Shown piece by piece: positions 25,356 to 38,689 of a stretch of DNA of 64,000 bases; position 1 is the stretch's first letter, and each line of letters begins with the position of its first letter. The translations under genes and the position numbers were made by a program. The notes under the pieces were generated by a model. That model saw only the letters and a list, made by a program, of their open reading frames with translations. It had not been told where the DNA came from and ran no database searches. The DNA lies in the NCBI GenBank assembly GCA_020086605.1, contig JACBWW010000008.1:15900720-15964719 (forward strand), given 5' to 3'. The stretch comes from Lanius collurio (Eukaryota > Chordata > Aves > Passeriformes > Laniidae).

Positions 25356-28300
25356 AGATTTTGTGCATTTAGTGTGCTGTAGATACCTTTACTTGCCATC
25401 AATTTTTAAGGGTTTTTTTCCATGCCTTATGTCTCTTGTAACTAGCTATTTCATCCCTCAAAGCCTATATCACAAGCATCTAGCTTCCTACATCTTGACA
25501 AAAATGCATCCTTGGAGCACTGGGCAAGAATTTTGAGACTTCAATTAATTTCACCCCAGAGGCATTTCTACAGCATGATTCATCTAGTCCCAAAGTAAGC
25601 ATCTAAACTAGGTCTGATGAATCAAGTCTTACCCTCTATTTCTTTCCCTTTTCCATAAAGAAATGGGTGGTCCACCAGATGTCAGTGTCTTCATTTTGGA
25701 TATCCAAAGGGAGGAGGGAAAGTTCTAAAATGTATGCTTTCACAAAGTAGGAATAGGCTATGTGGTTTCATTATATGACCATTTCCCCATCTGTAACAAT
25801 CTTTACATATATGAGCAATGCATTCGTTTTCTAGATCTGTTTGCCAGAACTTTCCTCACAGTCCATTATTTTGAAGGTCAGAAGTTTGGGTCAGTGTACT
25901 AGTGCCCACATACCTTCCCCAAATACCAAAGCTTTAAGCACTTGTTTATTAACCACAGCAAGAATCTCTAGACACCTGGATAAATAGGTCTGCTAATTGC
26001 AAAGATTGCAGTTTCAAGTCAAAGTGGGTCAACATTTATGCATTTTTTCAGCTTTCTGTACAAGATAAAATCTAATTTCCCTACACTGGCATCTAAACCA
26101 TTTTTGGCTCTGTTCCATATTCCCTTTTAAGTTTAACTGTCCTCATAGTCATAAATGAAGGGCATAACACTTTGTTTCACTTGTAAATGTCAAGCAGTGT
26201 AGCGTTATCATCTATGTTACCAGTAACACTAATAACACTGCAGACTAGACTGCTCTATCTTCATCAAAGGCTATGCATCAGTTGAGACACAGTGCTGATG
26301 ATAACCTGAGTCAGCTATCAGGGAAAAGGGCTTTGTAATATGTGGGTCACTACCAGGGTTCATTTCAGCAAACACCTGCAAATTGGACTTTGCCAGAAAA
26401 AAAATTCACGTTGGCAAAAACAAAAGCAAAGTGCAGAGAAGATATATGAATGTATATATATCCTCATGCCCTATCCATGCACACCAGAAGCTCTTGATAG
26501 CTTTTTGAATATCTGTATAATCTTTCTCCTCCCATAATTTTGGACTATTTTTGCACTGATTTTTTCAGATGGTTTCCAAGCCACATTTTGCACCTATTAA
26601 AGCCATATAAACATGTGGATTTCTATGCCAGCAATAAAGGACACTACATAAAAAGACGTGGAGCTGAACTCCGAATGTAGGGTTGCTAAAAAGAAATTCC
26701 TACATATTATCAGAGTACAAAACTCTTCTATTAATTCTCAGCTATCATATATCCTGCACATAGAGGTGGAGGGAAGAGTCCTCTGAGTGACCAGCTAGGT
26801 TCACCAGCCCTTCAGGCAGAGGTTTACATCACTAGCTGCATAGTAATAAATTAATCTACAATATTCAGATTTGTTTAAAAAAATCAGTCTAATTTTAAGG
26901 CTAATCTGCAATTATTTGATATTTTTTTCCTTCACTGTCATCAGTGGAGTTGGAAGTTTATGAAAAAGAGAAGTATTGCTTAACACTGAAAGCTAATTAA
27001 TTCACTATGCAACACATTCTCACAACTAGAATGTTTAAATAATGCATCCCACTTCTGTTTGTATGACGTGGCTGCTGCCTTGGTATTTTCCCTGTCTTTT
27101 ATTCTTATTCAAGGGGGATTCATTCAGGGCCCCCACATGTTTATACACACTGAAATTACACACTTTAATATAAATTAATGTCTATTAAATTATTTTTGCG
27201 TATTAATTGAATCTTCTCCACTGGAATCCCCTTGCTCTGTTTTTTTCATAAGCAGATAAATAAAGAAATATCTTGAGCTACAATGCACCATCTGGATAAA
27301 TGTCAGCTATATCCCTACCTAGAGGGTTTGGCGTTTATTTCTCAAGAGGGCAGGTGTTGGTTTTGCTTTCCTTGCCTGCAGTTTGCACAGCTGAATAATT
27401 TAAAAAGGACTCACTGCTGAAAGATAAAATGAAGATGGAGTATATTGTTTCTGGCTACAGTCCCCAGTGCTGTAGGTGGCATTTTCTGCTAATACAGCTT
27501 GAAGTAGAATTGCTAGCCAAACCAGAAATTTGAATCATCATAATTAAGGCTGTGTCAAATGGGATTTTTCTTTGAAAAAAATACATACATAAAGAATACT
27601 AAATGCATGTGCCACCAGTATATATTTAATCTATTTATCAGTTACATCCCTAAATGAATGGTCATTCAGTGAGTATACTAAAATTCCCGCATCCTAAATA
27701 GCAGACCAAAGCAGCAACTGTAGAGAAATGTTCTATGAAAAATGTTCTGTGCAAATATTTATAGCCTTTGAAAAATACAACATTTTCTCATAATTAATAA
27801 GCTGGCAAAATGTGTCAAACTTTGAATTATCTTTCATCATTACAATCAGAGTTCTGCATAGTAGGGCTGACATTGTTGAGATTCCATCAAAATTGATGCA
27901 GTGTAAGCATATAATACAGGGCTTTGTTGAAATCAAAGGGTTTGCAGCATAAATAAGATAAACAGAAGTTTGGAAAGGTCAAAGTGAAGAAGGAATTTGC
28001 CCAGGGCCATGAATAATTAAGTGTTAAAGCTCCAAATTGACTCAGGATGCCTGGGCTAGCCAAGGGATGCGCTGTCTGCATGTGTGACAGTGTAGGGGAA
28101 GGTGTGTCTTTTGAAGAAATGCCATGATTCTGCACCATGTGCTAACCTCTGAATTTTTCTGTTAGGGTTTTGGTCTCAATTGTGTGTGCAAATCAACTCT
28201 GATTTTTTTCTGTGCAAAATTAAGTCTTGGGCAAAATAGGCTGCATGTGTGCAGCTGCACACTGTTGTTCTTCAGCCTGTGTCTTCCTGAGGTGTATATA

Positions 28301-29534
28301 GTGCTTTATTAACAGTGACAGCATTTTGTAATTGAATATTCAGATAAATTCTGCATGAGGTCAAAATGGTTTATCTACGATCAATCTCCAATTGATTTGC
28401 CTGTACAGCCAAAGTGTTTGCATGTCTCCTCAAACACTGAGCTGAGAACACACTGAGCAGCATGGTGAAGCAAGCCTCAAGAGCCAGTAGTTAGAGAGGG
28501 GTCAAGGTGAGGGTCAATACAATACCCAATACAGCAGCAGAGAAGTCATCAGTTTGAATTTATTCTCATCTGAGGGACAACCTCATTTGCTGTTGTATAT
28601 TGAGGTAGGAAAGAAAAAGGGAAGAAAGAAGGAATAGGTGGAAATGATGAAAATGTCAAGGAAAATAGATGTACAGAAAGAGGGAAGATGCAGAAGAAAT
28701 TGTTGCTGTAAGTAAAGCAGGAAAGAAATCCCTCCAAAAGCAATATATTCTTCAGCAATGTCAAGTACAAGTAGCTCCATTGCCCTTCTCTCAGGGCACT
28801 TCTCCTGCTTTCATCTCCAAAAAACACAGCTCATGATATGGCTTGGAGAGGTCTCACAAAACCATCCAAATCACCTCGCTACCTGAACAAAGATCAGCTA
28901 CTTCTCTGTCTATTTCATTCCTGACAGATATTTTTTCTAACCTGTCATTAATGATGTCCCCAAATTGAGACTGCACATCAGTATCCTGCCTTAAATCTTA
29001 ACAAACCGTTTCCAGTCTCTAACACAGTAGTTTAAAACCTTTTTATTGCAAAAAATACCTTTAGATATTTCTGCTTGCAGCTGCAGGTTCTAGTTAAATG
29101 AAACCACACACCATACATTACTTTTCTTAATTACTCATCACAAATCATTTTGAGACATCCACATGGCAATTTTTTACGTATGTGAAGACTACACCCAACT
29201 AATTTATCCAATATATTCTTAAACAATATTTTCTAGACTGTCCAGCATTTGAATTCTTTTGAGTCCTCTGTACACTCACTTCAAACATTTTACTGGACTG
29301 AGGCAATACTGCAGTGGGATAGAGCAGTCCAGCTGAATTATACTGGTCCCGAGGAAAGAAGAAGTATAATTTTTGCACATCCCCACAGTCTGGAGTTTAC
29401 ATTATTCACTGCAGGATATTTGGGTTCTGGTTTCTTTGGCAGTCAGGGAAAGGTAGGACATGATGGTGTTGACTTGTACTCAGTTTGTGATTCATAAAAC
29501 CTACAAATAAAGATCTGCTATTTAAATGGTTGTT
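25356..29534. other. Long gene-free stretch, possible conserved elements
   Basis: About 4.2 kb with no recognised transposon, which stands out beside the repeat-packed neighbourhood. TAAT-rich sequence at 27163-27212 and the segment at 28130-28430 look unlike decayed repeats and could be conserved non-coding elements, but conservation cannot be judged from one sequence. A purine-rich patch lies at 28600-28700. Confidence 0.4.
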
Positions 29535-29765
29535 CCCCTCTTTTATTTGTGCAGCTGATTATTCCTGCCTAAATGCAGTTCCTTACACCTATCCCCATTG
29601 AATAGCATCCTATTTATTTCAGACCATACCTTCAGTTTGTCAAGATCACTTTAAATTCCAATCCTGTCTTCCAACATACTCACAGTCCCTTGCAGATTAG
29701 TGTCATTAGCAAATCTAATAAGCATGCTCTCATTCCTTTCATTTTTGGCAATCCCCTGAGAGTAC
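29535..29765 (-). pseudogene. CR1 reverse-transcriptase fragment, minus strand
   Basis: On the minus strand, the residues MLIRFANDTNLQGTVSMLED (about 29665-29725) correspond to the F-A-D-D-T-K-L-G-G active-site segment of CR1 reverse transcriptase. The second catalytic aspartate is replaced by asparagine (FAND). Downstream are remnants of the D-L-D-K-L and W-S-E segment. It is inactive. Confidence 0.82.
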
Positions 29766-30330
29766 GGCACTGTTATGACCTTGCTAAATTGTAGGGATAA
29801 GAACCATACTTTTCTGCAACACTTTAAAACAGCAACCATCAATCAAATAGACTTTGAGGATATTTGCTCTCAAGAATTCTGTACAGGTCTCCAGAAAGAC
29901 AGTGTAAGTCTACACTGCCTTTGAAGGAAATCCCAAGGCCAATGTCAAAGTGTTTTGTTCAGCTCCATTATTGAGCGTCCCTCACAGCCCCAAACATGCC
30001 CAGGCACTGGTACTCTATTTTCGTACCAGTGAAGTCACATTGGGAAGGCATGTCCAGGGTTCATCCACTGCCTCACTTCAGAACACACATCAGCTGCCTT
30101 TGAAGCCTTTTGCAAAGGCTTCCTCATCAGTGGGGAAGCTGCAACAATTGAGATGAGTCGAGGAGCTGTGTCTCTAAAAGAGCAAAGGAATTTGCCCCAC
30201 ACCACAAAAAGGGTTGCGATCGTGTGCTGGCTGTAGAAGAGACCAAAGATGGCAGGTGTTTTGAGTCCCCATTTGCACTAGTGCTGGGAAAGAACTTGTC
30301 TACCTGCCAGGAGAACACAGAGCCCGAAGT
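29766..30330. other. Short non-coding gap between CR1 pieces
   Basis: About 560 bp between two CR1 fragments of opposite strand. Frames of 60-70 codons are present on both strands without any recognisable domain. Confidence 0.45.
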
Positions 30331-30889
30331 TCAGGGAAGCACTTCTGCCCTGACTCCAGCACTGCTGAGGTTGTACCTCAAATCCTGTGTTCGTTTTTGG
30401 ACTCCTCACCACAAGAAAGACATTGAAGTGCTGTAGTATGTCCAGAGAAGGCCAACAGAGCTGGTGAAAGGTCGAGAGAGTGACTCATATGGGGAGAAGC
30501 TGAGGGAGGTGAGGCTCTTTAGTCTGGAGAAAAGGAGGCAGATCAAGGGTAGACCTTTTTGCTCTTTACAATGAAAGGTGGTTGTAACCAGCTGGGGATC
30601 AGTTCTGTTTCCCCAAATAACAATAACAAGATGAGAGGAAATGGGTAAAGTTGTGCTGGTGGAGGGCTGGTTTATATGCTAGGAAAAGTTCCTCCACAGA
30701 AAGAGCTGTCAAGGATTGGAACAGGCTGCCCAGGAAGTTGTTGAGTCACCATGCCTGGAGATTTTTAAAAGATGTGCAGACTTGGTGCCTGGGGACATGG
30801 TCTAGTGATGGGCTTGGCAGCACTGGGTTAGTGGTTGGACTTGATTATCTTAAAGGTCTTTTCCAACCTAAATGACTCTATGATTCTAC
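30331..30889 (+). mobile_element. CR1 LINE 3' part, plus strand
   Basis: About 560 bp of CR1 ORF2 C-terminus and 3' end. It includes CTCACCACAAGAAAGACATT and GTCCAGAGAAGGCCAACAGA near the start. A frame at 30651-30875 reads ...AVKDWNRLPRKLL, matching the conserved W-N-R-L-P-R C-terminal motif of CR1 ORF2. The 3' end is TTCCAACCTAAATGACTCTA followed by TGATTCTA units. It is one of the better preserved CR1 copies here but is 5'-truncated and frame-disrupted. Confidence 0.93.
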
Positions 30890-32554
30890 TATTAGGAATT
30901 AATCACCCCGTGACTCCAGCAGCAACATGTGGATATGGTCTGCCACCAGCTCTGACAGAAAACAATGACTGGAACAAGTCCTGGTAGTGGCACCTTCTCC
31001 ACTCCTCAGAAGAACAATGGAGAATCCGGAAGTTTCAACAAAGTAATGTCTTAAGATAGATTCTCTACACAGAAATGTCAGCTTTTTAGGTAGTTAAAGG
31101 CTGGTTAATATAACTGCTCAGTGCTACAGGCAATCTAGGTTTTGCTGAATATGGTTTCCTTTACTTCCGGACATGTAAATGCTTCACTTTTCCAAAAATC
31201 TAATTCCTGGTGGTTTTTCTTCAAATGCTATAATTCCTAGATGTAGTTAAATGTCAACTCTGATGGAATTTAATTAATAAGAAGATGTATGTTGTGTTTA
31301 GGCTTTTGTGTCTTTAGTTGCTGTTTATCTGAAGCAAAGAGACACACACGTTTATTATAAATAACAAAGCAGTTACTTCATTTACTTCAGTTTAACAAAA
31401 GGTCTGAGGAAAGGGAAGATAATAGATGAGAATCAGCCCACAAAAAAACTAAAAAAGTCTTTATTTGTGAGATTTCCATAACCCTCAATACCACAATGAG
31501 AGCCATACAACTGCTGAAATATGCTGGTAATACGAGGAAAAACATTTCATAGAACAAGTGAACAGTGTAGTAAGTTGCTCATCACATTCAAATAAACATC
31601 CTTGATCATCTGCTATAAGCTGAATGTGCTGCAAATAGACTTGCTCTAAATTGCTGAGGATAATTAGACATTCAGTTGTCCATCCCCTGCTTTTGTTTTC
31701 CAGTTAATCAACTGAACAATGTCAAGGGTCAGAAAAACTCCCTCATACATACAGGGGGGAACAGGAGCCTCTTGTTAGGCTCCTGATATAGGAAATTAGC
31801 AAATGAGTTTTTGATAGAAGGAGCTGGATTTTCTTTGCAGGAAATAGAAGGGAGTCATATTAGCAATAATAGATCTTCCCATGGAAATACCCATCATAAT
31901 TAGTGATCATCATTTATCATCATCACAATTTCACCAACAGATCCTAATCACTTCTTCCCTCAATTACTCACAGAAAAATAGGTGTATGTAAGAGTGTTGA
32001 ATGCAGGAGGCCACTTTATGCCTGGTAGAAGATATAGAATGCCTGTGACATATTTGGACAATTAATTTTACTTTTCCCTGTATGTATAATAATAAAAAAA
32101 AATTGTGTCCATTTTGCTTTTTAAATCACAGCAGTATAAAGGCATAGTTTGTGAAAGAAATTGAAGAGCTACTCTTAGGGGTACAGAAACACTGGGGGAA
32201 AATAGCTTATATATTCCCTTTATTTGTATTTTTTTTCCTTTCGCCCACATCTCCCATATTGCAAAATCTTTCCTGACCCTGGATATTTCTCATCATATAT
32301 TTATTATGTGAGATTATCTGCTCTTTCCTCAATCTAGTCTAGCTGTACCCAGCTGGCAAGAGATGTAGAAGAGGTGCGGATGAGGGCTACACATCTCCCA
32401 GGCCTGGCACACTTCTGTACCAAAATCACCTCAGGGAAATCAGAGTTGGCACATCAGACATGACACCCATTAAAGCCATTTTCTCTTTCTGTTATCTCAC
32501 TGTCTGGGAGTATTACACAAAGATGACATTCCTCACTGTTAAAGAAAGCCAGAC

Positions 32555-32625
32555 TCCCTGAACAGCTGGGGTTGAAGGGGACCTCTGGGTCATCTTCTCC
32601 AAAGTCCTGGATTGGATCCCCACAC
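32555..32625 (-). mobile_element. Probable CR1 3' end scrap, minus strand
   Basis: GGTTGAAGGGGACCTCTGGG followed by TCATCTTCTCCAAAGTCC resembles the reversed CR1 3' tail (TTGGAAGGGACCTCTGGA..TCATCTAGTCCAA). The match covers only about 50 bases, so this is tentative. Confidence 0.5.
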
Positions 32626-32656
32626 TTCTTGATGCTTTAATCCAAAACCAGGAGAG

Positions 32657-32673
32657 AAAAAAAAAAAAAAAAA
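32657..32673. repeat. A17 homopolymer
   Basis: An uninterrupted run of about 17 adenines. CR1 does not use poly(A) tails, and no processed gene copy is evident upstream. Confidence 0.9.
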
Positions 32674-34379
32674 GCCCTATTGGGGTGATAGGTCTGTTTG
32701 TTACACATTTAAAATTATGAAAGAGGAGATACATTTATTCATCCCTCCTATCTGATGTATCTTCCTTTACTCTGTACCCTCGATACAGTGCAGACAGCTG
32801 TGTGCAAGTCAGCTAGGCAAAGGAAACAGGGTCACCTCCATAGATCATTCCTATTACCTGTGAAATCCTCTCTCATCCCTTCAGTCACGGAGGCAAACTG
32901 CAATAAACTGAGTAAGAAGAGTGCAAAGTTCATAGATATGCCTGTATATGTTTTTATGGCAAATAAGAGCTTCCCCATTATTGAGCAAGTTAATGATTAC
33001 ATTATAAAGCTTGGGGAGCCTAACTGCCTACTAGACTAAAGAGTGAGTTCTAAAAGGAGTTTATAATGTAATAAATATGTCTATTATGAAAATCAGTGAG
33101 TAAAACTTTTTTGAATTAAGACACCAGAGCATCAACAAGCTCTCTTCTCACCTTTCATGTCATATTGCCAGTTTGCAGAAGGCTTAGCTACATCAGGTAC
33201 TTTGACCTCCAACTCTTTTAATAAGGATTTTGTACCAGATGGTTAGATAATACGCTTTACATGCATCGCCTCATGCATTCTTCTCCATTTCAGCAGCATA
33301 CTACGAGCTTGCGGCACTTTTATTCCTAGTATTCTTTTTATGCATATATCATCTTGGATTAACAATTTCTGCCATTTATTGTTAGTATTTTCCACAAAAT
33401 TGTTTCTGTCCTTCACAGAAATATGCCAGAGATTTTCTGCTACATAGCACAAGCTAGGAAAAGCAAATACTTTATTTCAAAAATTAATAAAGAACAACTT
33501 AATTCAGGAATCATTACCTGACTTTATTTGCATTCTGATGTGCAATTGCTTGAATCTTGTCTGATTAGCAAACAAAATATTAAATATGTTTCAAAGTTGA
33601 AACAGGATGGAAGTTTGTATGTATGGTGTCACCACCTCTTCTTACTCTATAGGGGAAAATTATGACAAAAATTATTTAGATGCAACAGCATTTAATGCCA
33701 TGTGTTTGTTCTAATGAATTCATTATTTCCCTTGCACTGAGTTTTAGCAGTGATCTTGTGTTAGAGCACATAATCTGTATTTTCATTTAATTTCCTGCAG
33801 GCTTTTTCGTTTGGCTCATTTATCTTTCCTTATCCCTTGAAACCATCTATAGTAATTCAGTTCACTGCAGCTAGACCTCCTGACAGAGACAGAAATAATC
33901 AGTTCCAGGCACTGCTGATTCCAAAGTCAGCTAACAACTACCTCATGAATCTGATCATTTTATGCTTTTTAGGTTAATGGAGACTTTTGGACAGCATTTC
34001 TTTCTCTTTTGTCCTGTCAAGGAGTTCCTTCATTCTCTTTCCTATCTAGTGAACCACAGTTTGAGCTGTGGTACAAAAGTAAATCACACAGAGATACAAC
34101 AAATAAAATTTTGGGGTCTTATTCCCCATCTCAGTTAGGGTCTCTCAAAATATTGCCTTCCATAGTACAGCAGTGTCATAGAATATTTCAATGTGCAAAA
34201 TTTGTTTTTTTAAAATGTAAGATAAACCCATGTAAATACATCCATTCTCCTTAAGCTTATTTAAACAGGAAATGCTTCTTAAAAGTTATATTGTCATTTA
34301 CAGTTAAATTAGGGCACTTAATGTGATTTGAGTAATTAATTTTTTTCTGCCAAAGACAGTCTTCATGAAAATTTCCCAA

Positions 34380-34536
34380 GTGACATGTGATTACCATTTC
34401 TTGATGTAGAGGGCAATCCCTCTTTCCCTCCTGCCTTGCCTGTCCCTTCTGACCAGCCTGTAGCCATTGACAGCCACACTCCAGTCATGGGATTCATCCC
34501 ATCACCTTTCAGTAAGGGTAACCTTCTTTAAGGCGT
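34380..34536 (-). pseudogene. CR1 ORF2 endonuclease-domain fragment
   Basis: The minus strand translates to VTLTER.WDESHDWSVAVNG followed by YRLVRRDRQGRRERGIALYI. This is the CR1 endonuclease segment usually read as I-T-E-T-W-W-D-x-S-H-x-W ... G-Y-x-L-x-R-x-D-R-x-G-R-x-G-G-G-x-A-L-Y. The W-W-D tryptophan pair has become stop-W. The rest of the element is absent on both sides, so this is an isolated internal scrap. That is unusual for CR1, where 3' ends normally survive. Confidence 0.85.
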
Positions 34537-37500
34537 AGTTCAAAATTAAACTAGCAAAACATAGTTTCAAACATTAAATGCAAACAAAATGGGGTTTTTT
34601 TTCTGATTTTGACCATTCAAAATGTGTATGAAATCAACAGTATAGTTTTGGCCTGATAACTACTACCAATTATCTAGTGAAGAATGAAATAAAGTCACAA
34701 TTTCTTTTTGTCTATGGTCTGATGCTTGTGGACATCACTCCCTGCCCTGCATTTCTACAATACTTCTCTCTGTTTCAACAAGGATAAATTACTTTTTCTC
34801 ATGTTCAAGGACACTCATGGACAATCATGATCCTATTTCCATTCTGTGTTTAGAAGCTGACTTCTGACACCAAATGGCCATATTGTTTTCCCACTCTTTA
34901 AAAGTCTTATTCCTTCACTTTTTATTTTCTCACACTTAATAGGAATTCACTAAACATGCTGCAGATACACCAAGTCACTGCCATTCAGATTCCTTCTTCC
35001 AGCCTTAACCCCCTCACCTGGCTGCATCCATACAGTTTTGACATCTATTTACCTGTAGGCCACCTGGGATAGTTCCTGGGGGGTTTTTTAGTTCCTTGGG
35101 CAATATGGAAGAGAATAAAGTGCAAATCCCTCTAGGGGACACCATGAACAATTTGTGAAGGCAAAATGGGAGGAACTGTAACTGTATTCTGGCAGCCTGT
35201 ACTACATGGAGTGTTTTGAAGTCTCTGATACACTGCCTAATGAATCTGGTATATCTATAAATTTTCTCTGAATTTCTTTAGGATTTTCCCTGATGAATTA
35301 GTAAGGACTGTGCATGGATTGACTACATAATGTAGTCAATGTAGTCAAGTGTTCATAATATTTTTTTTATTCTTTATTTTTGTCTGTTGGACACTGTAAA
35401 CAATTTGTGTCATGAAGGTTAAAAATTTGTAACAAAACAATTTGAAAGGGCTACCTGCTGAACAGTGAGACTATGAAGCTGGGGAAACAAATTATATTCT
35501 AGTCCACATCCTCCTGTAAAATAGATGTCATTTAGCAGAAGCCCTTAAAAAGAGATTTCTTAATTGGAAAAACATCCTTTTCAGTCACAAGTGGCTGAGC
35601 TGAAGTGTGTCCTCAGAATGTCAATATGAGCTGAAGCTATTAAAATGTCTTGGTTAACCTTTTTAAAAAGCCTAATTTAATTAGAAAATAATAATTAGAG
35701 TATTCTTGACAGTAAGAAATGCCTGCCTCAAATGAACAACATGTAAACTCTTAATTTCAATGGGCAACACTCTACTGGAAAAGATTCAGCATATGAACAA
35801 TGAAATTGAGTTAGCAAATACTGTGATTAACTTACTGGTTTTGCTATTGGAAATAATTGCTGGACCATGCTGGAGGGCAGGCACAATTTACTTGCTGATC
35901 ACACCTAGCAGAATGTTTTTGCCCATGTCAGCAGCTCTTATGCATAAAATAAAAAAAAATCATCAGACCAATCAATGTTCCTACACAGTGTAAGTTTTCT
36001 TGCTTTTTCTGAAATCATGAGAGCAGAGACCCCATGAACTGAAGGAAAGTGGAAGCATGGCACCCTACAGGGTATTTTTTCATTTAAGCTTGCATGAGTT
36101 AGAGCCTCACTCTACCTAGCATTTTGCAAGTACATTTTCACCCAGATGAAAATAATTACACCTCATGTCAGACATGGAGACGAGCTTCCTTTTAGTGCAG
36201 AGGCTGCTGGAATAAAAGCAGTTCTATTAAATGGAGCTGGATTACCTGGCCCTAGCATAAAACTATGCTGGCATCCTAACATGAGAGATATGTGGAGGTC
36301 AGCTGATGAAATATCTTGGAAAGCTTGTTCAATGGCTTCCATACTCAGAAATAAATATCCAAAATAATCTCCCACTGGATGTGGGACTGTAGAATCACTG
36401 TTGAGAAAAAACAAGAGAGGAGTCTTGCAGCAGAACAGTTAGGACCAACAATTTTAGGAAGACACTTTAATATACTGGAAAACAATTCTACTTCTGTTTA
36501 AGGGCCAGTGAGATCACCAAATTCAGTCTGCATGGGATGGTGCCAGGCCAGAGTAGTTGTTAATTTACTTCAAAAGTGTCCTTTGACAACTTCCACCTTA
36601 TTTTAATTGGATTGATGCAAGGTTTTGGAGTTCTCATGACTGGATGTCATGCATCTAATCATGGGGCCCTATTCAGTAATGACTCTTTTGGCTCCCCATA
36701 TTCCCTGACTGAGGACCAAGCCTTTCTTATGTTCTTCATACTCACAGGAAAATAAATCACACTCAACCGTTTTCCCCACAAACCAAATTTTCCAGTTCAA
36801 ATGTTTCATGGGATTTCACCAGGAGCGGAGTAACTGGAAGAACCAGCAAATTTACACTGCAGAGATTTGGATCCTGGGTCTTAAACCCTATGAAAACATC
36901 CACACCAGCTCTGTGGTGTGGAGGACAGTCTCGTGCATTCCATAATAAAATGAGGAAGGAAGAAAAGGCATAGGCTGGGTTGGACTAATCTAAGTAGAAC
37001 TGAGAGTTTCTCTCCACCTCTGTGTCACAGCTGGTATAGGAATTTCTTCACTGTATTTCTGTGTACTGTAAAATCTTATTGGCATTGCCTGTTGCCTGTA
37101 CTGGTCAACCACCTTCTTCCTGTCCTTTCTCACTTCAGTAGGCTCCAGTGAGCTACAAAATTCTGGCACCAGATGGGTTAAAAAACAAAATACAATCAAG
37201 TTTTTTTAACTCTGCACAGACACAGTGCATTTTGTCTTCAGGTACAGAAAGATTAATAAAAAGGACTAATAGAAAAGATATCCTAACCTACAGCTCAGAG
37301 AGTGCACTTAACCTTCCCTGAAGTTGAGATTTCAAGAAATAAATGACTCAAATCAGGCTATGGAGACATGTCAGGAAATCATAGCTCTTTTAAGGCATGA
37401 TTGCATACTCACCTCTGTAACAATTGCTACAGAATGTGACTAATTTTGCAGCTATCTTTATATTGATTTATAAGTGTTATAGGAAAGAAATTGGAGTAAA

Positions 37501-37923
37501 AAAGGCTTTTAATTCTAGCCTCCACTTATACAGCAAAACAGTGTACTCAGGACTGCTTGCTATTTTCTTCTAATACCTCTTGGGAAGACCTTGAATAGCA
37601 ATGCTGCCTATTTCCCTGGTTCACACCCTGACTTTTTGAACAAATCACTGTTGCAGCTGAGTGGCCTTTTACAACCTGTCCAGGTGTACAGACACTACCC
37701 TCACGTCCTCTGCTCTCTGCATGGGCAGCAGTGTCAGCAGGTGCTCCTTCAGCCAGCCTGTGGGAGCAGTGGTTCCTCATCTGATGAAGCTGAGTAGAGC
37801 CAAGGGTTGACTAGAGAACCTGAGTAGCATTCGTCCATGCTGTTGGGTATTTGAAGTAGCCTCCAGCAACTATAAGCTGCTGTGTGCTGTTAATTTCTCC
37901 ACTCACTGTTGCTCCAGATTCTT
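34537..37923. other. Gene-free stretch, nothing firm
   Basis: About 3.4 kb with no recognised gene or transposon. The segment at 35640-35710 has closely spaced TAAT cores, and that at 36140-36400 has less decayed-looking sequence with an open 73-codon plus frame. Neither has a domain or splice structure I can defend. Confidence 0.4.
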
Positions 37924-38035
37924 CATAAAATCATGGAATGGCTTGGCTTGGAAGGAACATTAAAGACCTAGTTCCAAGGCCTCCACCATAGTCAGGAATG
38001 TCACCCACTAGACCTTGTTACTCTGTCCTGCAATT
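37924..38035 (-). mobile_element. CR1 LINE 3' tail, minus strand
   Basis: Reads on the plus strand as the reverse of a CR1 end: AAAATCATGGAATGGCTTGG, CTTGGAAGGAACATTAAAGA, CCTAGTTCCAAGGCCTCCAC and CCACTAGACCTTGTTACTCT. Only about 110 bp are present. It abuts the LTR-like element starting at 38093. Confidence 0.85.
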
Positions 38036-38092
38036 AATTTTATAATGACATTTTTTAATATTCTGACTGTTAAAGCAGACTCTGATCAAACT

Positions 38093-38627
38093 TGTTGGAA
38101 CCCTGGGTTCAGAGAATTTCAGTCTTTCAGTGCTGACAGGCAATGATCCCCAAAAGCACAGTGCATTTGACCTGAGGCCTTGGGACAAGCTTCCCAAATA
38201 GTGTGATAACACTGAGGTTGTTGCTGTGTAATTGAAGTTTGTTGTATTGGGTGGAATATGCATAGATGTAGAAAAATTAGGTTTATGGGATATAGTAATA
38301 TATATATGTAACAAGTTGGAGGATTTTGGGTGTAGGTTTTTTCTTCTTGTTTCCCCCTTCTTCTTCACAAATTTGGATTGTCTGGTATTGGTTCAAAAAA
38401 CCCGCAGTGCGGAACATGAATGATTACTTATTGGATTAAGTAAAAATAAATTACTTGGCATTCAATAATTGGATAGATTCGACTTTTAAAAGACCTTGGA
38501 AGGTAGCACTTGAGGGGCCATTTTCACCTTGTTAACTTAGAGGCACCGTCTGTGCAGCTGTAATATAGATAAGAAATAATAAACATCTGACTCCAAAGAT
38601 AAACTCTGTGTCTTCTGCATTTCAATC
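38093..38627 (+). mobile_element. LTR-like element with AATAAA signal
   Basis: Starts TGTTGGAACCCTGGGTTCAG. AATAAA lies at 38578-38583, followed by ACATCTGACTCC and CTCTGTGTCTTCTGCATTTC, the layout of an LTR R-U5 region. CAAACT occurs directly before the start (38087-38092) and again at 38628-38633, a perfect 6-bp match that fits a retroviral duplication. If that is the duplication, the element is 535 bp and ends in TC instead of CA. Either the last base has mutated or the true end is a few bases away. Assignment to an avian ERV is from memory of similar sequences. Confidence 0.6.
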
Positions 38628-38689
38628 CAAACTCTGAGTAAAAGAGCCAAGAGACTGAGGCAAAGAAAATACAAAACAGAGAAAATTAA

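Larger units (their letters stand above)
30890..34379. other. Gene-free stretch with one CR1 scrap
   Basis: About 3.5 kb with no gene recognised. It includes a possible CR1 tail at 32555-32625 and an A17 run at 32657-32673. A minus-strand 69-codon frame at 33243-33452 has no domain I recognise. Confidence 0.5.
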
